Both the position numbers and the translations under genes were made by a program. From an uncultured Flavobacteriaceae bacterium (GTDB lineage: Bacteria > Bacteroidota > Bacteroidia > Flavobacteriales > Flavobacteriaceae), in the NCBI GenBank assembly GCA_947500525.1, contig CANMSH010000005.1:288335-352334 (forward strand): a DNA stretch of 64,000 nt, given 5' to 3'. Shown here piece by piece: positions 1 to 8,855 of the stretch. Under the pieces are notes generated by a model. It was not told where the DNA came from and did not search any database. It was given only the letters and a program-made list of their open reading frames with translations. The number at the start of each line of letters is the position of its first letter. Within the stretch, counting starts at the first letter, position 1.

Positions 1-1282
1 ACATAAAAGCGCAACTACTCGCCATTGTTACAGGAATTAATACATACAAAATTGGAATATTTAACCCAATAGCTATTCCGGCTACTACCGGTGCCAGCAC
101 CGCTACTAAAGCCACATTACTCATTAACTCTGTCATGAATAACATGAGAATTATGAGTAAAGAGACAGTGAAAAAGATACTAAAATTACCAGCTTTAATA
201 CTTTCGGTAACAACAGCTACCAAACCACTCGCCGACATGCCTTTGGCTAAGGCTAATCCACCTCCGAAAAGTATTAAAATACCCCAAGCAAGTTTTTCCG
301 TGTCGCTCCATTTTATGATAAAATCATCCTTTTTAAAGCTAAACGGTATAGCAAACAATACAATTGCCGCACCCATACTGATGATGGTATCAGAAAGTGC
401 TAAATTAGGAATCAACTTATTGATAAGGGTTCTAAAAATCCATAAAAAAACGGTGATTCCAAATATGAGGAGTACTCTCTTTTCTTTTGCACTCAACGGA
501 CCCAATTTTTCTAATTCACCATCAATAATTGCTCTCGAAGCACCGAACTGCGTATTTTTATTTGGAAACATCCATTTTACCAAAACAAAATAGATAATTG
601 TGATCATCAAAATTGAAAATGGCAATCCGAAAGTCATCCATTTCAAAAAAGAAATTTCGATTTGATATTCGTTTTCTAATAAACCGATAAGCACTGAATT
701 TGGAGGCGTACCGATGACTGTAGCAATACCTCCTGCATTTGCAGAAAAAGCAATTCCCAACATCACACTAAGGGCAAAATTTTTATCGTCTTTAGTAAAA
801 CCATCTTCATCATTAATTAATAAGTGTATTACCGATAAAGCAATAGGTAACATCACCACTGTACTCGCCGTATTACTAATCCACATACTCATTAATCCGG
901 TAGCAATCATAAAACCAAGCACAACCTTGTTTGGTGTTGTTCCAGTTAAGCGAATAATATTTAATGCTATGCGTTTATGCAAATTCACCTTTTCTAGAGC
1001 CAATGCTAGCACAAAACCACCAAAAAACAAAAAGATAATAGGACTGCCATAATTCGCTCCAACCTCAGCAATGGGCATGATCTTTAACAAAGGAAATAGT
1101 ACTAATGGCAAAAGAGCCGTAACCGATATTGAAACGGTCTCTGTAATCCACCAACTCACCATCCATAATGCCACTCCAATAACGGCATCTCCCTTTTGGG
1201 AAACGAGTTCAAAAGGCATGTTTGTTGCTAAAATGAACAATAATGGACCTAGAAAAAGGCCTATTTTTTTTGAGATAGACAT
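1..1282 (-). CDS. DASS/SLC13-family sodium:anion symporter, 3' end cut off
   Basis: This is the N-terminal 427 residues of a divalent-anion:Na+ symporter, which imports dicarboxylates or sulfate across the inner membrane. I translated it from the reverse strand starting at the ATG at 1282. It opens with MSISKKIGLFLGPLLF and is one unbroken frame to the left edge. It has many hydrophobic segments and the SNTAST-type motif followed by VVMLPIAL that marks this family; the second SNVALVAVLAP-like repeat lies near the window edge. The substrate cannot be told from sequence. It lies downstream of lysS on the same strand, behind a hairpin terminator, so it probably has its own promoter. The C-terminus lies outside the window. 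Confidence 0.88.
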   Translation of the reverse strand, partial: MSISKKIGLFLGPLLFILATNMPFELVSQKGDAVIGVALWMVSWWITETVSISVTALLPLVLFPLLKIMPIAEVGANYGSPIIFLFFGGFVLALALEKVNLHKRIALNIIRLTGTTPNKVVLGFMIATGLMSMWISNTASTVVMLPIALSVIHLLINDEDGFTKDDKNFALSVMLGIAFSANAGGIATVIGTPPNSVLIGLLENEYQIEISFLKWMTFGLPFSILMITIIYFVLVKWMFPNKNTQFGASRAIIDGELEKLGPLSAKEKRVLLIFGITVFLWIFRTLINKLIPNLALSDTIISMGAAIVLFAIPFSFKKDDFIIKWSDTEKLAWGILILFGGGLALAKGMSASGLVAVVTESIKAGNFSIFFTVSLLIILMLFMTELMSNVALVAVLAPVVAGIAIGLNIPILYVLIPVTMASSCAFM

Positions 1283-1311
1283 ATGGGATACGAATATAAA
1301 TTATTTCAAAT

Positions 1312-1343
1312 AAAAAAAGGAACTACGTTGTCGTAATTCCTTT
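1312..1343 (-). terminator. Rho-independent terminator of lysS
   Basis: A 12-bp stem (1316-1327 with 1332-1343) closes a TTGT loop and is followed on the minus strand by a run of seven T (1318-1312). The one C/A mismatch on the plus strand becomes a G-U wobble in minus-strand RNA, which assigns the hairpin to minus-strand transcripts leaving lysS. Confidence 0.8.
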
Positions 1344-1386
1344 CTATTTTTCTAGACTCTGCATTAAGTACAGAATGACAAAATGA

Positions 1387-3081
1387 TTAAACAACTTCTA
1401 CAAAAAGACCTTCTTCGGACTTCGTCACTTTTGCCAACTTATTTTTCGTTAATCCTTTAATAGTTTTGTCCCATTTCTTATTACTCAACCCAGATTGAGT
1501 CTTCAATTCATTTAAATCTATTTTCTCAACTTTCTGGATCTTCGCCAACAACGCTTTTTCTTCATCGTTTAATTCAACTGATGGTGCTTTTCTCTCAGGG
1601 CGCATTTGAGGAAAGAACAATACTTCTTGAATGGACTGATTATTAGTTAAGAACATAATCAATCTATCCATACCAATTCCCAATCCAGAGGTTGGGGGCA
1701 TACCATATTCAAGTGCGCGTAAAAAATCGTAGTCAATAAATTCGGTGGCCTCATCGTCTCCTTTAGCCGCTAATTTTAATTGAGCTTCAAAACGTTCTCG
1801 TTGATCAATAGGATCATTTAATTCAGAATAAGCATTCGCAATTTCTTTACCACAAACCATTAGTTCAAAACGTTCTGTCAATTCCGAATTTTCGCGATGC
1901 TCTTTACATAAAGGACTCATCTCTTTTGGATAGTCTGTTATATATGTTGGTTGTATGTAATTACCTTCACATTTCTCACCAAAAATCTCATCGATAAGCT
2001 TTCCTTTACCCATTGTTTCGTCAACCTCAATACCCATACCTTTTGCGGCGACTCTCAACTCTTCTTCTGATTTACCTGTGATATCAAAACCAGTAAAATG
2101 CTTGATAGAATCGGTCATAGTCACACGTGCATACGGCGCTTTAAAATCTATCTCATTTTCTCCGAAGGTCGCCTTGGTAGTTCCATTAACTGCTATCGCA
2201 CAATACTCCAACAACTTTTCTACGAACTCCATCATCCAATTATAATCTTTGTAAGCTACATAGATTTCCATTGCCGTAAATTCTGGATTATGGGTTCTGT
2301 CCATTCCTTCGTTACGGAAGTTTTTAGAAAACTCATAAACTCCATCAAAACCACCAACAATCAATCGTTTTAAATACAATTCATTGGCAATTCGCATGTA
2401 TAATGGAATATCTAATGAGTTATGATGTGTCACAAAAGGGCGTGCTGCCGCACCACCTGGAATAGGTTGTAAAATGGGCGTCTCAACCTCAAAATATCCT
2501 GCGTCATTAAAAAATGTACGCATGGCATTAAATAACTTCGTTCTCTTTACAAAAACTTCTTTTACTTTCGGATTTACTACTAAATCAGCATAACGTTGAC
2601 GGTAGCGTAATTCAGGATCTGTAAAAGCGTCATATACCACACCATCTTTTTCTTTTGGTAATGGTAATGGTTTTAAAGCCTTACTTAGCAATGAAAAATC
2701 TTTAACGCGTACGGTTATCTCACCTACTTTAGTTGTAAATAAATCGCCTTCTACTCCAACAAAATCGCCCAGATCGAGTAATTTCTTAAACACTTCATTG
2801 TACTTCGTCTTATCTTCATTAGGACATATTTCATCTCTATTAAAATAGACTTGTATTCTACCATTGGCGTCTTGCAATTGGGCAAATGAAGCTTTTCCTT
2901 GGATGTTGATTGACATTAATCTACCGGCAATTATTACCTGTTTACTTTCTTCATAATCCTCTTTTATCTCTTTTGAAGTACTCGTTACTGGATATAAATC
3001 GGCTGGATAAGGATTAATCCCTAATGCTCTTAGTTTAGAAAGTTTCTCTCGTCTAACAATTTCCTGTTCTGATAATTGCAT
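1387..3081 (-). CDS. lysS: Lysine--tRNA ligase, class II
   Basis: This enzyme charges tRNA-Lys with lysine in the cytoplasm. The order is an N-terminal OB-fold anticodon-binding domain (about residues 55-150), then the class II catalytic core. Motif 2 is seen as [20 protein letters not shown] and motif 3 as [12 protein letters not shown]. The usual enzyme ends shortly after FFPQMRPER. Here about 69 further residues follow (from about 496), charged and predicted helical, ending [11 protein letters not shown] believe such a tail is common among Flavobacteria but I cannot verify it. The ATG at 3081 gives the expected start. An in-register TAATTTTG (-7 type element) reads leftward at 3107-3100. 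Confidence 0.97.
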   Translation of the reverse strand: MQLSEQEIVRREKLSKLRALGINPYPADLYPVTSTSKEIKEDYEESKQVIIAGRLMSINIQGKASFAQLQDANGRIQVYFNRDEICPNEDKTKYNEVFKKLLDLGDFVGVEGDLFTTKVGEITVRVKDFSLLSKALKPLPLPKEKDGVVYDAFTDPELRYRQRYADLVVNPKVKEVFVKRTKLFNAMRTFFNDAGYFEVETPILQPIPGGAAARPFVTHHNSLDIPLYMRIANELYLKRLIVGGFDGVYEFSKNFRNEGMDRTHNPEFTAMEIYVAYKDYNWMMEFVEKLLEYCAIAVNGTTKATFGENEIDFKAPYARVTMTDSIKHFTGFDITGKSEEELRVAAKGMGIEVDETMGKGKLIDEIFGEKCEGNYIQPTYITDYPKEMSPLCKEHRENSELTERFELMVCGKEIANAYSELNDPIDQRERFEAQLKLAAKGDDEATEFIDYDFLRALEYGMPPTSGLGIGMDRLIMFLTNNQSIQEVLFFPQMRPERKAPSVELNDEEKALLAKIQKVEKIDLNELKTQSGLSNKKWDKTIKGLTKNKLAKVTKSEEGLFVEVV

Positions 3082-3136
3082 AGTATAATTTTAAAGTTGC
3101 AAAATTACACTATTTACAAAAAGAATTACAGAATTT

Positions 3137-4015
3137 TTAATTTGATTTTATCATACTCAAATTTTGTTCGATACCCTTATGACTAGGATGAACATTTAGT
3201 GCTTCTGTCAACACTTTAACAGCTCTTTCTTTGTATCCATTTGCTCCCAAGGTATTTGCCAAACTCATATAGGTCCTGGGTTGATCTGGAAACAGCATTG
3301 TATTCAATTTAAAAACAAGTATTGCTTGTTCTGTTTTCTGTTGAGTAGTTAATAATCGAGCATATGTATTCAATTCATACATATTCTTTGCCAAGGCCTT
3401 GTATTTCGGTATCAATTGCTGCGCCTTATTATAAAAATCTTTATCATTAATAATACTATTAACTTCAGTTACTATTTGATAGTTTGATTGATAGTTACCA
3501 TTAATAATACTCACTATATCTTCTTCTAGTGATTTGATAGGTGATTCTACAATTCTTCCAATCTCCTTTCCCTTTTTATAAAAAATGAAGGTAGGTACTC
3601 TGTGAATATTCAATCCACGTTCTTCATGATTCGGGCTTTGCTTGTACATATTGGGCTTGCTACTCACAGCAATCATGGTAAGTTGATCCATCGGAAAATT
3701 GGCAGTTTCTAACAGCTTGTAAAAACGTGGCACTTCTCTTCTACTATCTCCACACCAGGTTCCCATAAAAGCTATAATTTCATATTTTTTAAGCTCATCG
3801 CGGATTTTATCAATGGCAACTTTATCTGGATGATAATCGTTGAATTGACTCAAAAACCAATGTTCATAGTTACTTGAGTTGAGTCCAGATTTATCAATTT
3901 CACCTAATAAATAAGGTTTTTTGCCTTGTTCTACGATTTCAGTGTTTAAAGATTGTGATTGCGAGGTACATGACCATATAAGTGTCATGATTAAAATTAA
4001 ATATGAATGTTTCAT
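3137..4015 (-). CDS. Thioredoxin-fold lipoprotein with C-terminal TPR-like region
   Basis: The likely role is a periplasmic thiol-disulfide or redox-sensing protein; the substrate is unknown. An N-terminal signal ends in a loose lipobox around Cys16 (LIWSC). A thioredoxin-like domain follows (about residues 55-175) with MGTWCGDSRREVPRF. The active site is therefore WCGDS with a single Cys, not CxxC, so classical disulfide exchange is doubtful. The C-terminal third (about 205-290) looks like two or three TPR helical pairs, ending in the AVKVLTEALNVHPSHKG repeat. It sits 55 bp upstream of lysS on the same strand. The product family resembles uncharacterised Bacteroidota thioredoxin proteins. 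Confidence 0.75.
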   Translation of the reverse strand: MKHSYLILIMTLIWSCTSQSQSLNTEIVEQGKKPYLLGEIDKSGLNSSNYEHWFLSQFNDYHPDKVAIDKIRDELKKYEIIAFMGTWCGDSRREVPRFYKLLETANFPMDQLTMIAVSSKPNMYKQSPNHEERGLNIHRVPTFIFYKKGKEIGRIVESPIKSLEEDIVSIINGNYQSNYQIVTEVNSIINDKDFYNKAQQLIPKYKALAKNMYELNTYARLLTTQQKTEQAILVFKLNTMLFPDQPRTYMSLANTLGANGYKERAVKVLTEALNVHPSHKGIEQNLSMIKSN

Positions 4016-4113
4016 TTGGATTATTTTTTGAAAGCTAAATTCAAAAAATAGACCTCTTACACGTACGAAAAAAGGGTTGAAATCGGTACTAGAACCCCGG
4101 TGGATTTTTTTAA

Positions 4114-5181
4114 TTAATTATTATAGAGTCGTTTAAGTTCATCTCTAGATTGTATCCCTAGCTTCTTATACAAGTTATTAATATGCGTCTTCACTGTACT
4201 AAGGCTAACAAAAATTTCTGAAGCGACTTCCTTATTCGTTTTATCCTGCAAAATCAGTTCGAGAATCTTTTGTTCTTGTTTCGTAAGTTGATCCTTCATA
4301 TTTTGTTTTCTGGCTTGTTTCGTTTTTCTCAATTTCAACCAAAGCCATAGATTCATAAGCATAGATAAAACGAGTAAAATATAAGACCAACGAAATGTAA
4401 CGATTCCTTCTTTATATGACTGGCCCTTTGTGCCAATGATATATTCATCAGAAGACAGTTCTGCTCTGTATTGATTGAGGTAAGATGATTTTGGATATGC
4501 AGTCTCAAGCCTTTCTAACAACTCCTTATAATAATTCACAGACTTTATATCTTCTTTATAATATTTATATAGGTCTCCACTTCTATCAGATAAAAAATTA
4601 TAGATATACAATTCAGCCAAAGGTTCATTTAATGCTTCGCCAAAGTCTTGAAAAGTAGTGAACCATTTTTTATCATTTAATTTGCGGCTAGCTTCACTTC
4701 TAAAATCGGCATAATCATAAGCCATTAACTCTTTTAAAGAATCTATTCTAAAAAAAGCATTAGATATATGATTTGTTGACTCAATGCTACAAAACATTTG
4801 GTTATTCACTGAAATAGGTAGCTCGATAGTATCTTTATTATTAGCGATAAAGATTATTTCTTGACTATTTTCACAGTGTCCATTAAAATGTTGTGCGTTT
4901 TGTTCATCATCGTTACAACTATCTACATGGATTCTATAGATTCTATTCTCGGCATCTAAGTTATCTCCTTTAAATTCGAAATAATTATTTACGATGCTGG
5001 TTTTACCGATGATCTGTTCGGCATGTACTCCAGAAATCTTACGGTAATCATCGACGATAGATAAATAAGCATCTCCACTCCATACATCATTTTCTATAGT
5101 GCCTTTAAAAACATACTGCGCATTTGCGTTATACGAAATAAGTAGCATTAAAATGCTTCCTATAAGAGCTTTCATTTTCAT
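4114..5181 (-). CDS. Membrane-anchored LuxR-type transcriptional regulator
   Basis: A probable sensor and DNA-binding protein in one chain. Residues 1-21 form a signal peptide (ending NANA before Q). A soluble extracytoplasmic region of about 240 residues follows, with several Cys including SCNDDE and GHCENSQ. A single hydrophobic segment (about 267-283, YILLVLSMLMNLWLWL) precedes a basic linker. The C-terminal GerE/LuxR helix-turn-helix occupies about 295-355, with LTKQEQKILELI and the recognition-helix region SLSTVKTHINNLYKKLG. No response-regulator receiver domain is present, so the signal is probably sensed outside the membrane. The extracellular part matches nothing I recognise. It lies 98 bp upstream of the thioredoxin-like gene, possibly its target. 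Confidence 0.8.
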   Translation of the reverse strand: MKMKALIGSILMLLISYNANAQYVFKGTIENDVWSGDAYLSIVDDYRKISGVHAEQIIGKTSIVNNYFEFKGDNLDAENRIYRIHVDSCNDDEQNAQHFNGHCENSQEIIFIANNKDTIELPISVNNQMFCSIESTNHISNAFFRIDSLKELMAYDYADFRSEASRKLNDKKWFTTFQDFGEALNEPLAELYIYNFLSDRSGDLYKYYKEDIKSVNYYKELLERLETAYPKSSYLNQYRAELSSDEYIIGTKGQSYKEGIVTFRWSYILLVLSMLMNLWLWLKLRKTKQARKQNMKDQLTKQEQKILELILQDKTNKEVASEIFVSLSTVKTHINNLYKKLGIQSRDELKRLYNN

Positions 5182-5305
5182 TGTTCTAAACTACTATAAT
5201 TAATTCTTTAAAAAAAAGTAATTTTTCATAAAACGTAACATTTATAGTATCTAGACGACCAATAAGTATAAATGAATTAACGTATATTTGTAAACGAAAT
5301 AAAGT

Positions 5306-5464
5306 ATGAGCTTTTTTAGAGTATTATTATCAATTATTTGTCCACCTCTTGCAGTAATAGATAAAGGTTGTGGTTCCATTTTAATCGTGTTTATTCTAAC
5401 TATATTTGCCTGGATACCAGGTGTATTGGGAGCTCTTATTATTTTAAACAATCCTAATCGTTAA
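5306..5464 (+). CDS. Pmp3/YqaE-family small membrane protein
   Basis: This 52-residue protein is an integral inner-membrane peptide of a family linked to membrane potential and salt or stress tolerance. It starts MSFFRVLLSIICPPLAVIDK. The ICPPLAV motif in the first membrane helix and the second helix (about 24-47, with AWIPGVLGALIIL) are diagnostic of Pmp3/UPF0057. It stops 3 bp before the next gene, so it is co-transcribed with the lipoprotein and lipB. A TATATTTG element (5283-5290) lies 15 bp upstream of the ATG, but I see no matching -33 TTTG. The short reading frame on the opposite strand is its antisense shadow. Confidence 0.88.
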   Translation: MSFFRVLLSIICPPLAVIDKGCGSILIVFILTIFAWIPGVLGALIILNNPNR

Positions 5465-5467
5465 TCA

Positions 5468-6241
5468 ATGAAAATTAAAAATTTCGCATTCCTTTTTCTT
5501 AGTCTTCTCATTTTTAGTAGCTGTGAAATCGTTCAAGAAATTAAATTTGAAGAAAACGGCAGTGGTATTTATAGCCTAGGTTTTGACATGAGTGAGATGA
5601 TGAAAATGGGCGCCACTTCGAAAAGTGACAACTCAAAAGAAAAGCAACTTGACACGGTCATTAATTTTGCCAAATTTCTAGAAGAACGTAAAGATAGTAT
5701 TGCTAAACTATCCAAAAGTGAACAAGAAAAGATTGAACTATTAAAGGACTTTGAACTCTATATGAAGTCAGATACAGTTACCGATCAGCTTGTCATGAAG
5801 ATACGCTATTCTTTTGAGGATATAAAAGACTTAGAAAAATTTAGTGATAAGTTGAAAGACCAGAATATAAAAGAACTAGATATTTTCAATAAACAATTGA
5901 AACCAAAAAATAAAAAAGACACTGCCGATGGTGGCTTTCCTGATTTTAACGAATCATTTAACACTACTTTTAGTCGAAAGAAATTCACAAGAACAATAAC
6001 GGCAAAAGCGCTTGAGGATGCGTTAAAAAAGAAAGATACTACGATGAAGAAAGACAACCCAATGTCTAATATGATTCGTTTTAAACAACGTTTCATCTTT
6101 CCGTATAAAATTAAATCTGTAAGTAATAAAAACGTACGAATACTCTCTGATTTCAAAGGTATTGAACAAGATGCAAATTTTTTCGAAATGAATAATGACC
6201 CTAAACTATTTGATGTAGAAATAGAGTTTGAAAATGAATAA
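5468..6241 (+). CDS. Hypothetical lipoprotein
   Basis: A 257-residue protein exported as a lipoprotein: hydrophobic signal then IFSSC, with Cys19 the predicted lipidation site. The mature part begins EIVQEIKFEENGSGIYSLGF and is rich in Lys, Asp and Glu, with predicted alpha/beta content and no transmembrane segment. I do not recognise a named domain. Similar uncharacterised Bacteroidota lipoproteins start with the same EI-x-E-I-x-F pattern. It lies 3 bp after the Pmp3-like gene and overlaps the start of lipB by 8 bp. The three genes are therefore probably one unit, although no functional link to lipoylation is evident. Confidence 0.8.
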   Translation: MKIKNFAFLFLSLLIFSSCEIVQEIKFEENGSGIYSLGFDMSEMMKMGATSKSDNSKEKQLDTVINFAKFLEERKDSIAKLSKSEQEKIELLKDFELYMKSDTVTDQLVMKIRYSFEDIKDLEKFSDKLKDQNIKELDIFNKQLKPKNKKDTADGGFPDFNESFNTTFSRKKFTRTITAKALEDALKKKDTTMKKDNPMSNMIRFKQRFIFPYKIKSVSNKNVRILSDFKGIEQDANFFEMNNDPKLFDVEIEFENE

Positions 6242-6947
6242 AAATATTTACATACAAGATTTAGGTGTCAAAGATTATAAAGAAACTTGGGATTACCAAG
6301 AAGAGTTGTTTGATAGCATTATTCAGCTAAAGCGAAGAAATCGTAATGAGAATTTATCGCTTCAAACTCCCAATCACTTTTTGTTTGTTGAACATCCTCA
6401 TGTATATACTTTAGGGAAAAGTGGCGACTTTAATAATTTACTGCTCAATGAAGAACAACTTACTGAAAAAGGAATTACTTTTCATAAAATAAATCGCGGT
6501 GGTGATATTACCTATCATGGATATGGTCAGATCGTCGGGTATCCGATTTTAGATCTAGACAATTTCTTCAATGATATACATAAGTACATGCGTTTTTTAG
6601 AAGAAACGATGATTCAAGTACTCGCAGAATATAACTTAAAAGGAGAACGCAGTGATGGTGAAACTGGCGTTTGGCTCGATGTTGGCACTCCTTTTGCCCG
6701 TAAAATATGTGCTTTAGGTGTACGAAGTAGTCGATGGGTAACTATGCATGGTTTCGCTTTAAATGTAAATACGAACTTGGGTTATTTTGATCACATCATA
6801 CCTTGTGGCATACGCGGTAAAGCCGTGACTTCATTGGAAGCTGAGTTAGGCAGAAAAATTGATATTGATGAAGTTAAAACACATATTTTAACCCATTTTA
6901 CGACTATTTTCGAAGCAACATTGATAAAAGAAAAAGTTCAAATTTGA
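6234..6947 (+). CDS. lipB: Octanoyl-[acyl-carrier-protein]:protein octanoyltransferase
   Basis: LipB moves an octanoyl group from acyl carrier protein to lipoyl domains, the first step of lipoate synthesis in the cytoplasm. I start it at the ATG at 6234, giving 237 residues (MNKNIYIQDLG); the TTG at 6228 is in frame but adds only two residues. The substrate-binding motif RGGDITYHGYGQIVGYPILD and the catalytic motif PCGIRGKAVTSL, with the family's conserved Cys and Lys, are both intact. It overlaps the upstream lipoprotein gene by 8 bp, suggesting coupled translation. No lipA is present in the window. Confidence 0.96.
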   Translation: MNKNIYIQDLGVKDYKETWDYQEELFDSIIQLKRRNRNENLSLQTPNHFLFVEHPHVYTLGKSGDFNNLLLNEEQLTEKGITFHKINRGGDITYHGYGQIVGYPILDLDNFFNDIHKYMRFLEETMIQVLAEYNLKGERSDGETGVWLDVGTPFARKICALGVRSSRWVTMHGFALNVNTNLGYFDHIIPCGIRGKAVTSLEAELGRKIDIDEVKTHILTHFTTIFEATLIKEKVQI

Positions 6948-6995
6948 GCACTGCGCAATTATAACTGATTCATATAAACAGGTAACAGTGCAACA

Positions 6996-8045
6996 TTAAT
7001 CTTCTTCATTATAGTATACCTTATAATATTTCATTTTCTTTTCTTCGTCATATCCTCGTTCTAAATATTCTTGAGCTGCGTCAGGTGCATCGACATCTAT
7101 TTTTATTTGAATATTTGTATCAAGTTTTATTTCAGATTTAAAACTCCTCTTTTGCTTTTTTACGACAGCGTCTGATATTGGGAACTGATTTCGAACAACC
7201 AAATGATTTGCCTCCTCAAATTCATTTTTATAAGCATCGAACAACACCTTCCTGTCATCCTCTTCAAAGACAGTTTCTTTAAAATCATGAATATTCACAG
7301 ATTCATTTTCTTTAAAAAAATCAACGGTCTTTGCCAAGAATTGACTCTGATTTTGGTTACCAAATTCTTGCTTAATCACATTCTCTGAAAAATCCTTACA
7401 CATCTCTAAATATACTTGGGTATGCCGATTATTATCTTCGGCATACTTAATATTTAGAAAGTTGTTAATCCAATATTGCGCATCGTAATTATTATTGTCA
7501 ACCGTCAACACGGTCATTCCTTCGTCATCTTGCGAATCTAAAATTAAACAGCCTTTATCGACTTTTTTAGTGCTTATTCCTTTTTGTACAAATACATCAA
7601 AACTGTCTTCTTCTAAGTATGTTTGAAAGAACTCAGCCTTATTTTCAATTTTAAAAATTCCAAGCGCTCGGGTGCTCACTTCTCGGTATTCAATACCCTC
7701 AAATAATACTACGATTACATCTCCTGTTTTTATTTGAGCCGAATTCGATTGCTCATATAAATGAGTGACTAAATGCTTCGATACTTCGGTAAAATTAGTT
7801 TCATCTTTAAATACTTGTGAAGTATAGTTATTCACTTCATTTAAGTTGATATCGGCGTGGTGACTAAAACGATAACTTTCTGTTAAGCTCAAAAAGGGCT
7901 TTAATAAGAAAGGTTGCATCAAACGATAACTATCTTCATCAAATGTTACCATGTTTTCTGAAAATACATTGGTAGCCTCATTAAATTTATTTCCTACTTT
8001 ATGGATAATAAACTTTGAAATTATTGCTTTATTCCGTTTGATCAT
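6996..8045 (-). CDS. Nucleoid-associated protein, YejK/NdpA family
   Basis: A 349-residue cytoplasmic protein of the NA37/YejK family, which associates with the bacterial chromosome; the exact role is unknown. The N-terminus ISKFIIHKVGNK and the segment around FSENMVTFDEDSYRLMQPFL match the family pattern. The middle part has the family's GDVIVVLFEG and SQDDEGMTVLTVD blocks. The length is typical. No signal peptide or membrane segment is present. The next gene upstream on the same strand is separated by a terminator, so it appears to be monocistronic. It converges with lipB, the two stops being 48 bp apart. Confidence 0.85.
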   Translation of the reverse strand: MIKRNKAIISKFIIHKVGNKFNEATNVFSENMVTFDEDSYRLMQPFLLKPFLSLTESYRFSHHADINLNEVNNYTSQVFKDETNFTEVSKHLVTHLYEQSNSAQIKTGDVIVVLFEGIEYREVSTRALGIFKIENKAEFFQTYLEEDSFDVFVQKGISTKKVDKGCLILDSQDDEGMTVLTVDNNNYDAQYWINNFLNIKYAEDNNRHTQVYLEMCKDFSENVIKQEFGNQNQSQFLAKTVDFFKENESVNIHDFKETVFEEDDRKVLFDAYKNEFEEANHLVVRNQFPISDAVVKKQKRSFKSEIKLDTNIQIKIDVDAPDAAQEYLERGYDEEKKMKYYKVYYNEED

Positions 8046-8110
8046 ATTGTGAAAATTTGGATTGCAAATGTAATTTTTCTAACTCAAAAAAGTAACAATA
8101 CTGCATAAAA

Positions 8111-8134
8111 AAACCGAAGCACATGCTTCGGTTT
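8111..8134 (-). terminator. Rho-independent terminator after the TapB-like gene
   Basis: A perfect 10-bp stem (AAACCGAAGC, 8111-8120, with 8125-8134) closes an ACAT loop. On the minus strand it is followed by a run of T (8113-8107). It ends the OmpA/TapB-like transcript before the YejK-like gene. Confidence 0.85.
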
Positions 8135-8152
8135 ATATTTCTAAAAATTGAA

Positions 8153-8851
8153 TTATTTCATACTCGTCAATTCAGCATAAGACATCAATTTCCCTTTTTT
8201 GTTATAGGATTCAGATCTCACTATAACCTTATCTTTTAAATACCATTCTGTTCCAGAGCCTCTAAATTTAATAATTCCTGCTTTCGAGTTAAAGTCGAAG
8301 GTTACTTTTTGACATTCAAAAGTTCCTGCTTTTGTGGTGATTTTTTCGGTACCAACAACCTTTCTATTCGTTACATCAAACGTCATTGTTATAATAGTAA
8401 AATCTCCTTTATTCACTCTAACAGTAAAATTACCATCATTTAATTCAGTTTCAGATGACATGTTCGCCGGAAACTCCAACACATTTCCATCCATTTCTAA
8501 TTTTATATCTTCTGCATCATACTGCGCCAATTGGGCACTGTTAAAAAAACGTGACATATCTACAGAAAATAAACCATCTTCACAAACAGCTTGATAATCT
8601 AATGTCATCGATTCCTTACCTTTTTTATCTACTACCGTCGTTTTAATATCGGCAGTAAATTTACCGTTATCTTCTGTTACTGCAGTAGTTTCGTGAATAC
8701 TTTTACCATCTTCTTTACCTTTCTTCGTAAAAGAGGTATATTCTAATACACTCCCTTTTTTCAAAAATAAAGCGGCATTACATTCTTGCGCATAGGCACC
8801 AACAACAACTATAAAACTCATAATTACTGTTCCAATTAACTTCTTTTTCAT
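8153..8851 (-). CDS. Exported TapB/DUF3108-like protein
   Basis: A 232-residue secreted protein. Its signal peptide ends VVGAYAQ at about residue 21. The mature part begins ECNAALFLKKGSVLEYTSF, resembling the TapB-like/DUF3108-like beta-barrel-fold proteins of Bacteroidota, which often begin with a Cys followed by a statement of polymer-like beta strands. The C-terminal half has KITTKAGTFECQKVTFDF and WYLKDKVIVRSESYNKKGK, which are family hallmarks as I recall them. It lies 4 bp downstream of the OmpA-like gene, so the two are co-transcribed and probably both face the periplasm. No enzymatic function is suggested. Confidence 0.7.
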   Translation of the reverse strand: MKKKLIGTVIMSFIVVVGAYAQECNAALFLKKGSVLEYTSFTKKGKEDGKSIHETTAVTEDNGKFTADIKTTVVDKKGKESMTLDYQAVCEDGLFSVDMSRFFNSAQLAQYDAEDIKLEMDGNVLEFPANMSSETELNDGNFTVRVNKGDFTIITMTFDVTNRKVVGTEKITTKAGTFECQKVTFDFNSKAGIIKFRGSGTEWYLKDKVIVRSESYNKKGKLMSYAELTSMK

Positions 8852-8855
8852 ACTA

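Noticed and set aside
135..1313. Three plus-strand reading frames at 135-593, 714-1052 and 1071-1313
   Set aside because: All are shadows of the minus-strand DASS carrier, which is continuous in one frame from 1282 to the window edge.
5251..5451. 66-residue minus-strand reading frame
   Set aside because: It is antisense to the Pmp3-like gene at 5306-5464, which has a clear family match; no support on the minus strand.
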